Positions 54,831 to 64,000 of a stretch of DNA of 64,000 nucleotides are shown here, in pieces; within the stretch, counting starts at the first letter, position 1; each line of letters opens with the position of its first letter. Position numbers and translations under genes: made by a program. The notes below the pieces were generated by a model that was given only the letters and a program-made list of their open reading frames with translations, was not told the origin of the DNA and did no database searches. The stretch spans positions 62,001 through 126,000 of the forward strand of contig JAHFED010000003.1 in assembly GCA_023248635.1 (NCBI GenBank). Reading direction: 5' to 3'. The DNA comes from Myxococcales bacterium. GTDB taxonomy: Bacteria > Myxococcota > UBA727 > VGSZ01.

Positions 54831-57800
54831 TCAGAGATCCAAGTCACCAGACCACACGTCGGCGTAGCCAAAGGTGCGCGCCGTCGAGCCCATGATCTGC
54901 AGCACCTCGAGGTCCTGCCGAGGCTCGAATTCGAAGGTCCCCTGGTAACCCGGCAGCAAGGTGGAGCCATCGCCCTCGGCGCCGTCGACGTAGTACTTGC
55001 TCTTGATCTCTCGGATGAAGTCGAAGGCCGTCGAGTAGAAGGCGTCAGCACCCGAGCGCACCTGCTTGACTGCGTAGTAGTGCAGGCCGGTGACGGGGTC
55101 GGTGACCTCGGCGTAGGCGTTGCGATCCTCGCGTACGAGGGGGTCGACGTTGATGTCGGTGATGTTGATCGCCGTACCGACCGCGAGGGCCTCGCCGAAT
55201 TCGAAGTCGTCGGTGGCCTGGCCGTTGAACGCCGCGTTGAACATGGCCAGCAAGCGGAAGGTGTACTGCTGGTCGGGGTTGAGGGCCGCTCCCGTCACGG
55301 CACTGCGGTCGAAGGAGCCGCCCGTGGTGGTGTCGAGCAGGGGAACGACGTCGATGGAGCCATCGGCGTTGAGCACCGGGCCATAGCGGCCGACGTTGTC
55401 GGTCACCGAAGCGCCCACCAGGTTGTTGAGATCGTTGCCGAAGATGGTGTTGAGGCTGATGAGGAAGCTGCGGGCGTCGGAGGAGGCGTCGACGCCGATG
55501 AAATCGGTGTTGCTGTCGCCAATGGCCTTGACCGCCAACCACTTCTCCCACCACGACCCGATGACCGTGGGTTTGATATAGAAGTAATACCCGTATCGAT
55601 CGCGGTCATAGAGTGTATTGGCAGCACGCACGTCGAAGCCGGGGGCGAGCTCGGTGACCGTGAAGGCATCAGCCACGGGATTGCCGGCGACGTCGATGAC
55701 CAGCGGCGGGACATAGAGCTTGTCAGCGTCGACGACGCCCACGGCGCCGACGGTGCCGTCGGCGGTGCCGTCGCAGCTGAGCGAGTCGGGGACATGGCTG
55801 AAAGCCGTGGTCGCTGTGATCTTGAGCGCGAGGCGGCGGTCGGCGTTGACGTCGTCGGCCGGCGGCTGGGCAGGCTCGAAGCTGTCGCAGAAATTCGGAT
55901 CGCTGCTCATCAAGCGGATGTCAGCGGTCTCGGGGGGCCTCGAGGTGGAGCCGTTGCCGACGACCGTGTCGTAGCAGCCGGGCTTAAGGCGGGCGTAGCA
56001 GCCGACGTCGGGGGACTCGATGACCTCGGCCATCAGGTTGACAGCGTCGACCGTGCCGAGGAACCCGGCCAGGCCGCAGGAGTTGGCGGCGAAGCGGTTG
56101 GTGTCTTCGACGACGACGTTGCCGTTGTCCATGACGAGGCAGGGCTTGCCGTCGCGGATGATGAGCTCGTCGTTGACCCAGTTCTTGTATTGATTCAAGA
56201 CATAGGTGTAGTCGACGGTATAGACACGCGATAGGTAGCTGAATACGTCGACGCCAAAGGTCAACCGCTCACGCTTGAATGCATTGAACAAGCGGTAATT
56301 GCGGTAGTGATCGATGGCGTACTGCGTGCGCTCGAAGTTGTCGGCGCCCTGGTCCCAGATGGCGCAGGTGGCCGAGGCCTCGCGGTATTCATCGGAGCAG
56401 AAGGAGTAGGGAACCTCGACCCGGTCGCCGGCGACGACGTCGTCGAGCCTCTTGACCTTGCGGAAGTTGATGTTGGTGCGGTCGTACATCGCGGCGACGC
56501 GGTCCTCGTAGGTGGCGCCGTTGGAGACGACCTCGGGATACCAGGTGTAGTGCACTTCACCGGCGCGCAAGAGCTGGGCGCGCTGCTTGGTGATGTCGGT
56601 GTTGTTGAAGACCTCGACGATGTCGCCGTAGGCGTATTTGATGGCCGCGAGATCGTAGGAGCCCAGCTCCGTCGACGTACCGTAGGTGCTCGCGTAGTCC
56701 ATCACCGAGCTGTCCTGCTGGTCGCGCATGCCGCTCTCGATGGCGATGTTCAGCGCGTCGCGGTCCGGGCCCGAGGCGGTGATCTCCCACTCGGGGATGG
56801 GGCGGGGGTCGGTGGCGTTGCGCACACCGCCGCGGGCCTCCCAGTAGGCAGGACCGAAGTTCAGCGCATCCGTCGAACCAGAGAAGTTATGGCGCAGACC
56901 CATGGTGTGTCCGACTTCATGAAGCTGGGTGTCTCCCATGGTCTGAGTCACAATGAAGTCATACACTTGCTGATCGGTGACGCCGTCTTTCAACACAAAG
57001 AACTCTTCGCCCCGGTCGTTGGGGGTCGGCGAAGCCTGGTAGAAGCGCGTGCGCACGGTGCGCAGCATTCCCAGCAGACCGTCGTCAAAGACGTCTTCAG
57101 CCGAGAGGATGCAGGTCTTGCCTGGCGCCATCAGCATGCGGTTCTGGCGCTCGCGAGCGCGCTCGAAGAGCATGTCGTTGTCGAAGAGACGGGCAGCGAT
57201 GACGGCGTCGGCTTGCTCGGGGGCGATGCCTTCGGAGAGGAGCTGGCCGGCAAAGACCTCCTTGATCTCGTCGGTCATGGCCAGCTCGTCGAGGCCCGAG
57301 TTCTTGAGAGCGACGATGCGAGAAGCGCGGTTGTCGTGGAAGGCCAGACCGCTGTCGATGTTGCGGCGCAGGCGCTCGGCCTTTTGGTCGATGTGGAGGT
57401 TGTCGGCCATCTTTCTGGCTCGCTCACCGATGTCGCGGCCGCGACCCCGCAGCGAACGCGCGGTGACGGCAGCCTGCGAGCGGGTGAAGGAATCCCGGGC
57501 CGGCAGGCCGTCGCTGATGTCGTCGGGCTGCAGGATGTTGAGTTGGAGCTTGAGGATGTCGAGGGTGCGGGCCGCGATGCTGGCGCCGGCTTCACCATAA
57601 TAAAAAGCGTTGCCCGCGATGAGCTCACCCGTCAAAGGATCGGAGGCTGACGGCCCGTATCCCAAGGGCGAGGACTCCTGCGCATTGGGGATGTAATAGT
57701 ACATCGAGAAACGCAAGTCGCCGATCTGAGGATTGGTGCCGACGGCGCCGCATTCGGCGGGATCGTCTTTCTGCACCGGGTTGTTCGGGCACAGGGTGAA

Positions 57801-58967
57801 GATGCGCTTGCCAGCGAGGTCGGCGTCACTCCAACCGGTCGAGGCCTTGATGGCCTCCTTGAAGAGATTGTTCCACTTCTCGCCGTTGTCGAGCGCCTGC
57901 GCGCGCAGGCCGGCAATCTCATCGTCCTTGGGGAAGTCGTCGTTCAGATAGTACACGACGGTGCGCAGCTGGTCGGGGCTGCAGGCGGCGTAGGGCTGGT
58001 CGGCGTCGGCGTTGTAGCAGGACTGCGCGTCTCTCCAGAGGTTCCAGCGGTTGGCCAAGCGGATCTGCGAGGGCTCGTTGATGCCGTATTGGTCGTCGTA
58101 ACGGAAGCGCTCGGTGCGGAAGAAGCCGAACTTCTGAAAGCGGACGTCGTCGTAGTCCAGCGGCATGTAGTCCGACGGCGTCACCTCGCGGAAGGAGGAG
58201 CGCATCTTGATGGTGCCGCCGAGGCAGTCCTTGTAGATCGACTGATAGAAGTAGCATTCTGGAATCTTACCGTAGCCATAAGCTGTATAGTCGACGCTCT
58301 CAGGCTCGACATTATACTCAGTAACCACATCGATATAGGAACCGGTGATGATCGGACGCTCCTTCACATTGGCCGGATTGTCGTCGGCCTCGGGGATGCT
58401 GCGCGACGCCGGCGTTTGCAGCGCGGTCGAGCTGCCGAAGCGGAAGTCGGCGATGTGGTTGGTCGACCAATCGACGCGGATGTAGTCGCGGTCGTACCAG
58501 GGGCGATCGGAGCCGTCCTCGACGATGACGTTGGTCTGTTCGCCGGTGGCTGAGTTGTAGGCGCGCTTGACATCGAAGTGGCTGCTGATGGCGAAGGCCG
58601 CGAGCGGTGCCCCCTGGTACGGGCCGGTGCCCGGCCGGACGTAGCCATCGCCCTGGTTGCCGACGACCGCGCCGCCGTCGACGTTTTGCAGCCAGCCATA
58701 GCTGCGGTAGGCGTAGAGGAAATTCTCGGTCACCTCGAAGGTCACGCGCTCGGTGTCGCTCTGCTCGCCGATGAAGGTGACGCCATTGGTCGCCGGAACG
58801 TCGATCACCGTCTGCCGGAAATAGAATTCCTTGGGCGTGCCATCGGCGTTCTTGAAGATCTGCTTGTCGACGCGGTCGGGCTGGGTGCGGTCGATATCGC
58901 CGATGCCAGGGCAACCGGCAGCCAAGGAGAGGGCTGCAGAAAAAGCGGTCAACAGGCGCAGTCGCAT
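54831..58967 (-). CDS. Giant zinc-metalloprotease lipoprotein (metzincin type)
   Basis: 1378 residues. Lipoprotein signal MRLRLLTAFSAALSLAAGC. The zinc site HEVGHTMGLRH starts at His683; the following SVMDYASTYG is the likely Met-turn. The environment (QTMGDTQLHEVGHTM, NFSGSTDALNF) resembles DUF5117-type zinc-dependent proteases. Long N- and C-terminal parts (about 650 residues each) have no domain I recognise, and aromatic-rich beta segments suggest surface modules. Likely a cell-surface protease of unknown target. It sits between the two PGBD paralogues. Confidence 0.85.
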   Translation of the reverse strand: MRLRLLTAFSAALSLAAGCPGIGDIDRTQPDRVDKQIFKNADGTPKEFYFRQTVIDVPATNGVTFIGEQSDTERVTFEVTENFLYAYRSYGWLQNVDGGAVVGNQGDGYVRPGTGPYQGAPLAAFAISSHFDVKRAYNSATGEQTNVIVEDGSDRPWYDRDYIRVDWSTNHIADFRFGSSTALQTPASRSIPEADDNPANVKERPIITGSYIDVVTEYNVEPESVDYTAYGYGKIPECYFYQSIYKDCLGGTIKMRSSFREVTPSDYMPLDYDDVRFQKFGFFRTERFRYDDQYGINEPSQIRLANRWNLWRDAQSCYNADADQPYAACSPDQLRTVVYYLNDDFPKDDEIAGLRAQALDNGEKWNNLFKEAIKASTGWSDADLAGKRIFTLCPNNPVQKDDPAECGAVGTNPQIGDLRFSMYYYIPNAQESSPLGYGPSASDPLTGELIAGNAFYYGEAGASIAARTLDILKLQLNILQPDDISDGLPARDSFTRSQAAVTARSLRGRGRDIGERARKMADNLHIDQKAERLRRNIDSGLAFHDNRASRIVALKNSGLDELAMTDEIKEVFAGQLLSEGIAPEQADAVIAARLFDNDMLFERARERQNRMLMAPGKTCILSAEDVFDDGLLGMLRTVRTRFYQASPTPNDRGEEFFVLKDGVTDQQVYDFIVTQTMGDTQLHEVGHTMGLRHNFSGSTDALNFGPAYWEARGGVRNATDPRPIPEWEITASGPDRDALNIAIESGMRDQQDSSVMDYASTYGTSTELGSYDLAAIKYAYGDIVEVFNNTDITKQRAQLLRAGEVHYTWYPEVVSNGATYEDRVAAMYDRTNINFRKVKRLDDVVAGDRVEVPYSFCSDEYREASATCAIWDQGADNFERTQYAIDHYRNYRLFNAFKRERLTFGVDVFSYLSRVYTVDYTYVLNQYKNWVNDELIIRDGKPCLVMDNGNVVVEDTNRFAANSCGLAGFLGTVDAVNLMAEVIESPDVGCYARLKPGCYDTVVGNGSTSRPPETADIRLMSSDPNFCDSFEPAQPPADDVNADRRLALKITATTAFSHVPDSLSCDGTADGTVGAVGVVDADKLYVPPLVIDVAGNPVADAFTVTELAPGFDVRAANTLYDRDRYGYYFYIKPTVIGSWWEKWLAVKAIGDSNTDFIGVDASSDARSFLISLNTIFGNDLNNLVGASVTDNVGRYGPVLNADGSIDVVPLLDTTTGGSFDRSAVTGAALNPDQQYTFRLLAMFNAAFNGQATDDFEFGEALAVGTAINITDINVDPLVREDRNAYAEVTDPVTGLHYYAVKQVRSGADAFYSTAFDFIREIKSKYYVDGAEGDGSTLLPGYQGTFEFEPRQDLEVLQIMGSTARTFGYADVWSGDLDL

Positions 58968-59151
58968 GGACTTCCTCGAGGCAGGAGTTCGGAGGCTGCC
59001 GGGTAGGCCCCGGTCGCACAGTGTCGGACCGTAGAGCAAGGGCCAAGCCTGTCCAGGTCGGTCCCTGAGACGGCATTGGAAGGCCCCGTGCTCGCGCTGG
59101 CCGGCTGGAGTGTCAGCTGGCTAACGATCTTTCGCGTGCCTTCGACCAGCT

Positions 59152-59184
59152 GGAACGCGGTCGAACATCAAGCGGACCCGGGAT
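59152..59184. repeat. Family P6 repeat, inverted copy
   Basis: GGAACGCGGTCGAACATCAA plus GCGGACCCGGGAT, the reverse complement of 8717-8749 with one mismatch over 33 bases. It lies upstream of the metzincin gene, about 50 kb from its twin. The rest of the gap 58968-59205 shows nothing clear. Confidence 0.85.
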
Positions 59185-59205
59185 CAGTACACCGCGGTCA
59201 CAGCA

Positions 59206-60591
59206 CTAGGCGCGGCCGGGAGGCCGAACCACCTTGCCCAAAGTCGCCGCCGTCGGGTCGCCGTCACGCGCGCGGGCCTGCCGCAGGGCGCGGACGATGT
59301 CTTCGACGGTGGGCACCGGCGTGTCGCGCTCGAGCTTGCGGACGAGGGCCTGCACGTTGGCCTGCGCCTTCTGCCACACGGGATCGAAGGCCGTCGCCGA
59401 CTTCACCACGAGGTGCACCAGGTCTTGGGCTTTCTGGCCGGGCCCGTAGATGCCGGGCTTGTAAAAGAGCACATCCCACGAATAGGTCGTCGCCTTGTTG
59501 GTGCTGGTGGCGTCGCGCTGGATCTTCTGCAGCGCCTCGAAGGCCTGGTCCGAGAGCGAGGGCACCTGATAGTGGCCGGCGTCGGCGTCGGTGCCGTCGT
59601 CGGTCGAGGCGTGCCCGCGCTTTGGATCGCCGTGGTCTTCGTCGCCCGACGACGCGTTGCCGCGGAATTTCTCGGTGCCATCGGCAGGACCCGCAGATCC
59701 GACGTCGCGGCTGGCTTCGGCGTCGTGGCCTCCGCCTGCTTGATCACCGCCCTTGCCGCGCTTCTTGCCCTCGCCGCCCTCGCCTTCGCTGGCTTCTTCG
59801 TCGGCTTCTTCGTCGAGGATGCCGCGCTCGGTGGGGTCTTTGCCAAAGAGGGCGGGCTTGCGCCGCTGCTCCTCGGTCTTTTGCTCGTTGGCCTTGAGGC
59901 CGCGGGCGACGTGCAGCTTGTTGTCCTTGGCTTTGTCGAGCTGCTGCTGATCGTCTTTGGCCGCGGCCTTCTTGGCCTCCGACGTCGACCCGGTCTTCTG
60001 CTCGACCTCGCTCGCCTTCTTGGTCTCTTTGGCCTGGTCGGCTTTGGCCGTGTCCGTCGACGTCTGCTGGGCGCCGCCGACCTGGCCTTGCTTGTCGGAG
60101 GTCACGCCCTGGTCGCCGCCGAGCTTGTTCAGCAGGGCGTCGAGGAAATTGGTGTCCGGGGTCGAGTTCTTGGCGAGGTCGGCGCGCTGTTGGGCCCCCT
60201 GTTTCAAGAGCGAGGGCGCGCCCCGCTCGAAGTCGTCTTTGGCGGTCTTTGCCGGCTCCTGCGGTGCTCCCGTGATGCCCGCGGTCTTGAGCGCTTCACC
60301 GGTCTTGCCGTCGAGCTGACCGGTGGCGCCGAGGCCGTTGCCGGCCTGGAATTGCTTGAGTGCGCCCACCAGCTGGGCACCGAGGTCCTTGGGGGCCGCC
60401 GGCGGCGCCTCGAAACCCTTGCCCTTGAGCCCCACCAGCACCTGCTCGGCCGTCGTCTTGGGCGCTTGCCCCGGCTGCAGCGAGGCCAGTCCCTTTTCGA
60501 GATTGGGAGAGAGCCCGCCCGCCGGCGACGGCAGCGACGACGTCCCCGGCGAGTGCATGCTCGGCGGGCGGTTGCCGTTGATGGTGCTCAT
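59206..60591 (-). CDS. PGBD protein, paralogue of the one at 51663
   Basis: 461 residues, no signal peptide. One peptidoglycan-binding-like segment (LKQFQAGNGLGATGQLDGKT at about 97-116), a long charged, Ala/Lys/Glu-rich middle (about 165-345), and the shared C-terminal domain (TYSWDVLFYKPGIYGPGQ, DLVHLVVKSATAFDPVWQKA). Compared with 51663 it lacks the second PGBD repeat. It lies between the SH3-like/cytochrome pair (37-base gap) and the metzincin gene on the same strand. Function unknown. Confidence 0.7.
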   Translation of the reverse strand: MSTINGNRPPSMHSPGTSSLPSPAGGLSPNLEKGLASLQPGQAPKTTAEQVLVGLKGKGFEAPPAAPKDLGAQLVGALKQFQAGNGLGATGQLDGKTGEALKTAGITGAPQEPAKTAKDDFERGAPSLLKQGAQQRADLAKNSTPDTNFLDALLNKLGGDQGVTSDKQGQVGGAQQTSTDTAKADQAKETKKASEVEQKTGSTSEAKKAAAKDDQQQLDKAKDNKLHVARGLKANEQKTEEQRRKPALFGKDPTERGILDEEADEEASEGEGGEGKKRGKGGDQAGGGHDAEASRDVGSAGPADGTEKFRGNASSGDEDHGDPKRGHASTDDGTDADAGHYQVPSLSDQAFEALQKIQRDATSTNKATTYSWDVLFYKPGIYGPGQKAQDLVHLVVKSATAFDPVWQKAQANVQALVRKLERDTPVPTVEDIVRALRQARARDGDPTAATLGKVVRPPGRA

Positions 60592-60628
60592 GGGCTGAGT
60601 ATTGCCGATCCAGCGCGGCCTGGCTTCC

Positions 60629-62341
60629 TCAGGGCCGCCGTTGGCGCTCCACGCAGCCGCCGAAGCCTTCCCAACGATCCTTGGTCACGACCTCGTGTAG
60701 GTGCCCAAACACATCCGGGAGCAGCTGCGGCGGCGAGGCCAGCAGCTGGACGTAGGTGGCCTGGCACTTCTCTTTGCCGTCGGCGGTGCCCAGGCGGGGA
60801 ATCAGGCCCTGCTCCTTGGGGGGCCCGCCGGGCCCATGAACGCCAAGGACGAAACCCGCGCCCACCAGCTCGAGGTCGTAGACCAGGACGCCCACCCACT
60901 GCGGGCTGATGAGTCGACGGGCATCTTTGGAGATGAAGATGGTCCCCTGATCACGATGCACCAATAAAGAAGATGCCTTCTCGTTCATACCGTTCTTGAA
61001 TTCATAGGGTTGGCCAAAAAAGATGTTTCCTCCGCTGTAGGGAGAGAGGGTGTAGCCACCCGACGGGGCGATCCCCGGTGCCCCCTTGCCGACGTCCACT
61101 TCAAGCCCGAGCGGCTGCAGGCGTGTGCTGCCGATGACGATGGGGACAGCATGGCCCAACTCCGCCGGCTGGGGCTCGCTCGCCTCGATCACCGGCTCGG
61201 GGCGCGGCGCCCCAAAAACGCGGGCCGACGCTTCCCTTTGTTGCCGTTCGCCTTCGGACTCGATCACATCACCGGTTAGAGCAACGGTGCTCTTGCCGAG
61301 ATTAAGATATGTTTCTAGGTAATAGTTGGCTTGATCAAAAGACCCGGCACAGACCACCAGTGGTGCTCCATTGTACGGCCCGGCCATCATCTTGGCGACC
61401 TCGGCGCAGTCCCGATAGCGCACGGGTCCACGATCTCCTCCTTCCTGATTGGCGACTTTCTCCAGCCCCTTGTAGTGCGGGCGCAAACGGGGCGCCGGCG
61501 TCACCGGGCAGCCCGGGCAGACCACCGCCGGCCACGCGCCGAGCAGCGTGCGGTGGCCGGCCACGCTGACCTCGGTGGCGGCGTAGACGTCGCTGGCGGC
61601 GGCGACGACGACGGCGGGGCCCGACACGGCGGGGCCATCGATCAACGCGCCCAGCAGGCCAAGGCCGGCGTCGGCGTCGACGTCGTAGGCGACGACGAAG
61701 ACGCGGCATTCGGGGGTGGCATCACAGGCCTGCACTCCGATCAGCTCGCGCTTGTGGGGGCCCAGGGCGTGCGGCACCTCGAGCAGGGTCAGCGTGCCGC
61801 CCCGATCACCCGGCGTGCCGAGCTCCAGGCGGGTGATGCGGCGGTCAGCGGCGAGCTTGGGGTCATCGACCCGCAGACGTGCCACGAAGTCGCCGCCCCA
61901 CGAGAGGGCCCAGGCCTCGACCGAGCCATCGCCGTTCAGGTCCGCGGTTCCGGCCAGGGGGGTGACGACGCTGCCAAAGAGGTAGCCCACGAGCGGTGGC
62001 ACGGGCGGCGACGACGGCGGCGGCGACGACGACGGCGCTCCGACGCTCACTTGCACCCAGCGCTCGACGCGGCCGTCCACCGACACCGGTGGGCCCACCG
62101 CGAGCACCTCGAGCGGGCGCGCGATCTCCAGGGTCGCGAGCACGGCCGCGTTGCGATCGGCGGACACGCGCAGGTTCGCTGCGTCGATGCCTACAAAGAG
62201 GCGATCCCCGATGGCGATGGGCGACAGCGACGTCGACTCCGCGGTCGGCCAGCGGATGCTCGATTCGTAGCGCAACGTGGCCGGCGCCGGCGACGTCGTC
62301 ACCGCTGGCAAGGCGAAGGACAAGGCCAGCACCAGGTTCAT
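60629..62341 (-). CDS. Exported protein with an SH3-like N-terminus
   Basis: 570 residues. Signal peptide MNLVLALSFALPAVTTSPA; then a possible SH3-like domain (AAVLATLEIARPLEVLAVGP, VERWVQVSVGA). A 'GTADLNGDGSVEAWALSWGG' segment resembles FG-GAP-type calcium repeats. The later part (YRDCAEVAKMMAGPYNGAPL and others) has single Cys pairs. No family is recognised. The start overlaps the stop of the five-heme cytochrome gene (ATGA), so the two are probably one unit on the cell surface. Confidence 0.6.
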   Translation of the reverse strand: MNLVLALSFALPAVTTSPAPATLRYESSIRWPTAESTSLSPIAIGDRLFVGIDAANLRVSADRNAAVLATLEIARPLEVLAVGPPVSVDGRVERWVQVSVGAPSSSPPPSSPPVPPLVGYLFGSVVTPLAGTADLNGDGSVEAWALSWGGDFVARLRVDDPKLAADRRITRLELGTPGDRGGTLTLLEVPHALGPHKRELIGVQACDATPECRVFVVAYDVDADAGLGLLGALIDGPAVSGPAVVVAAASDVYAATEVSVAGHRTLLGAWPAVVCPGCPVTPAPRLRPHYKGLEKVANQEGGDRGPVRYRDCAEVAKMMAGPYNGAPLVVCAGSFDQANYYLETYLNLGKSTVALTGDVIESEGERQQREASARVFGAPRPEPVIEASEPQPAELGHAVPIVIGSTRLQPLGLEVDVGKGAPGIAPSGGYTLSPYSGGNIFFGQPYEFKNGMNEKASSLLVHRDQGTIFISKDARRLISPQWVGVLVYDLELVGAGFVLGVHGPGGPPKEQGLIPRLGTADGKEKCQATYVQLLASPPQLLPDVFGHLHEVVTKDRWEGFGGCVERQRRP

Positions 62342-63303
62342 CGCGGCACCTCGAGAGGGATCTGCAACAGGGGGACGACGACGTCTTCGCGGGCCAAGTG
62401 AGACTCGAGCCCGGTCTCTGCCAGACGCAAGCTCACGTCGACGACTGCCCCCGGCAGCAGGGGCCCCAAAGGAAGAGGCAGCTGCAGGGTACGCAAGCCG
62501 TCGACGGGAATGCGCGTGTCGATGTTGTCTGCTCCCGTCGTCGACAGCCAGCGACCCAGGGTCTGGTGCACGAGCACGCGCTCGCACGAGGGGTCAGCGC
62601 ACACCCGCACCAACAGACGGCGAAAGGGATCACCGGTCGGAATGGCGTGCCCAGCGTCTCGCGCCGACAAATGGACCTGCACCATCGCACCATCGACGCC
62701 ATCGACGACGGCGGCGTCCACTGCAAAGGCCGAGCGCACGAAGGCGGCGTCGCGGGCCCCCAGGAAGCGGTGACTGGCGTTTTGCATGTGACACGTGCGG
62801 CACGAGCGCCCCTCCGCCGCTGCGTCGCTGTGCCGCCATTCTTCGATGGTATCTTGCGCCCGCACGTCGCTGTGCGGACGTTCGCCGACCTGCCAGGCGT
62901 CGACAGCCCCAAGGCCCAGCAGCGGCACCTCGTGACAGGTGGCGCACAGGCGCTCGTCGCCCATCGCTTCATCCTGGGCGATCGGATGGGCGAGGCGCGC
63001 CAGCAGCCCCGGCTCACGCGCGCTGCGCAGACCCGCCCCTGAGCGGTGGCAGGACAAGCAAGTGACGCCGTCGTTCGGGGCCGCCGCATCGGGCCCGTGG
63101 CAACTCAGGCACCACGGCGCGCGTCGGCGCGCGAAGCTCACTTCAAACGCTGCACGCATTGACGAGAGCGCGTGACCCGAGCTCTCCCACTGGGTGTGCT
63201 CGCGCTCGTGACAACGCGCGCACGACGCCGGAGTCCGCAACGACGACGACGACGTGCAGCCGAGCAAGAGCAGCAGGCAGAGAACCAGTGGCACTGCAGC
63301 CAC
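62338..63303 (-). CDS. Five-heme c-type cytochrome lipoprotein
   Basis: 321 residues from GTG 63303. Lipobox LLLLGC (Cys16). Five CxxCH motifs bind heme: 28-32 (CARCH), 65-69 (CLSCH), 82-86 (CLSCH), 120-124 (CATCH) and 168-172 (CRTCH). His residues nearby (REHTQWESSGHAL, EEWRHSD) are candidate sixth ligands. The last 140 residues are beta-rich without heme. It resembles the heme part of cytochrome c554/hydroxylamine-type proteins that move electrons in the periplasm. The donor and acceptor are unknown. Confidence 0.87.
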   Translation of the reverse strand: MAAVPLVLCLLLLLGCTSSSSLRTPASCARCHEREHTQWESSGHALSSMRAAFEVSFARRRAPWCLSCHGPDAAAPNDGVTCLSCHRSGAGLRSAREPGLLARLAHPIAQDEAMGDERLCATCHEVPLLGLGAVDAWQVGERPHSDVRAQDTIEEWRHSDAAAEGRSCRTCHMQNASHRFLGARDAAFVRSAFAVDAAVVDGVDGAMVQVHLSARDAGHAIPTGDPFRRLLVRVCADPSCERVLVHQTLGRWLSTTGADNIDTRIPVDGLRTLQLPLPLGPLLPGAVVDVSLRLAETGLESHLAREDVVVPLLQIPLEVPR

Positions 63304-63338
63304 CGTAGCGCAGGTCTGTTGGAATCAGATACAACGAC

Positions 63339-63362
63339 AAAAAAAACGGCCTTACGGCCGCT
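63339..63362 (-). terminator. Rho-independent terminator of rplL
   Basis: On the minus strand CGGCC-GTAA-GGCCG is followed by eight T. It lies 57 bases after the rplL stop. Confidence 0.9.
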
Positions 63363-63379
63363 TCTTTGTTGCTCAAATC

Positions 63380-63403
63380 CTCAAGATGCATGCGCATCTT
63401 GAG
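63380..63403. repeat. P1-like 24-base palindrome after rplL
   Basis: CTCAAGATGC-ATGC-GCATCTTGAG, same size and layout as the P1 family but with changed bases in both arms. It lies between the rplL stop and its terminator. Confidence 0.75.
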
Positions 63404-63419
63404 GATCAAGACGATCAGC

Positions 63420-63797
<378 letters not shown>

Positions 63798-63883
63798 GTG
63801 TGTCTCCAAGTTTATCGCGTGTTTTGCACGCGAATCAGGGGATAAGAAAACGAGAACTACCGTAGCAAAAAGAGTCGGTACGA

Positions 63884-63940
63884 TTCAAGACGCGCCAGCG
63901 TCTTGAACATCCAAACTTCAAGACGCGCCAGCGTCTTGAA
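63884..63940. repeat. Family P1 palindromes between rplL and the next gene
   Basis: Two copies, 63884-63907 and 63917-63940, each TTCAAGACGC-GCCA-GCGTCTTGAA, with a CATCCAAAC spacer. Both arms pair perfectly. They lie in the gap upstream of rplL, where the mRNA of an rplJ-rplL operon would run. Confidence 0.92.
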
Positions 63941-63964
63941 CATCCAAACTTCAAAAGGGAGGGC

Positions 63965-64000
63965 TCAGGCCGCCTTCTTCGCGTCGTCGTCGTGCTTTGC
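63965..64000 (-). CDS. C-terminus of a gene, possibly rplJ
   Basis: Only the last 11 codons are in the window: AKHDDDAKKAA then TGA (63965-63967). An Ala/Lys-rich tail of this kind is common in ribosomal protein L10, the usual gene before rplL. The identity rests on position only. Confidence 0.4.
   Translation of the reverse strand, partial: AKHDDDAKKAA

Overview
The window is about 64 kb of very GC-rich DNA. Coding is dense, GTG starts are common, and many genes overlap by 4 bases (ATGA, GTGA or TTGA). The gene set points to Myxococcota or a close deltaproteobacterial relative: a CarF-type plasmanylethanolamine desaturase, a DUF1844 protein, a GYF/AgmX-type C-terminal protein, an MshEN (GspE N-terminal) protein with a GAF-like domain, many Cys-rich lipoproteins, a Gly-Glu repeat lipoprotein, a very large metzincin lipoprotein and an orphan nuoF. 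This placement is inference from gene families; there is no 16S rRNA here. I see no transposase, phage module, CRISPR array or origin.

Layout. 1-9.8 kb: a partial membrane protein, a Nudix CoA pyrophosphatase, a GYF/AgmX protein, truA, a ceramidase-like lipoprotein with a DUF4345-like partner, a cytochrome c/CsgG-like fusion lipoprotein, two secreted proteins and an MBL-fold hydrolase. 10-18.4 kb: a SNF2 helicase; then on the minus strand an outer-membrane barrel, a thioesterase, glpX, a membrane-anchored unknown and an HTTM protein; then carF. 19-24.6 kb: two small envelope proteins, a prkA-ChaN run. 24.6-26.6 kb: acpP-fabF and tRNA-Glu. 26.8-31.9 kb: a Gly-Glu repeat lipoprotein, a HisH-like/HisF-like pair that has lost its catalytic residues, a membrane protein and a hemerythrin. 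31.9-38.4 kb: a PLD-VTT fusion with an EEP-family partner, an MshEN-GAF protein, a nucleotidyltransferase and a membrane protein. 38.4-48.3 kb: mreB, a DUF1844 pair, nuoF, an epimerase, an RNase J-like enzyme, an FMN-binding pair, a GAF-HEAT protein, a host-attachment-type protein and a CPXCG protein. 48.4-64 kb: a prolyl oligopeptidase, DoxX, MmcQ/YjbR, a three-gene run (PGBD protein, Fic-like protein, unknown), a giant metzincin, a second PGBD paralogue, an SH3-like protein coupled to a five-heme cytochrome, rplL and the tail of the next ribosomal gene.

The features that the genes do not explain are at least six families of short palindromic repeats spread between genes. Several run into coding sequence: they supply a start codon, a C-terminus, or an in-frame 21-residue tandem repeat. 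The two best candidates for something undescribed are the HisH/HisF pseudoenzyme pair and the paralogous PGBD proteins without signal peptides, which share an unrecognised C-terminal domain and flank a Fic-like protein and a metzincin. All functions are read from sequence only.
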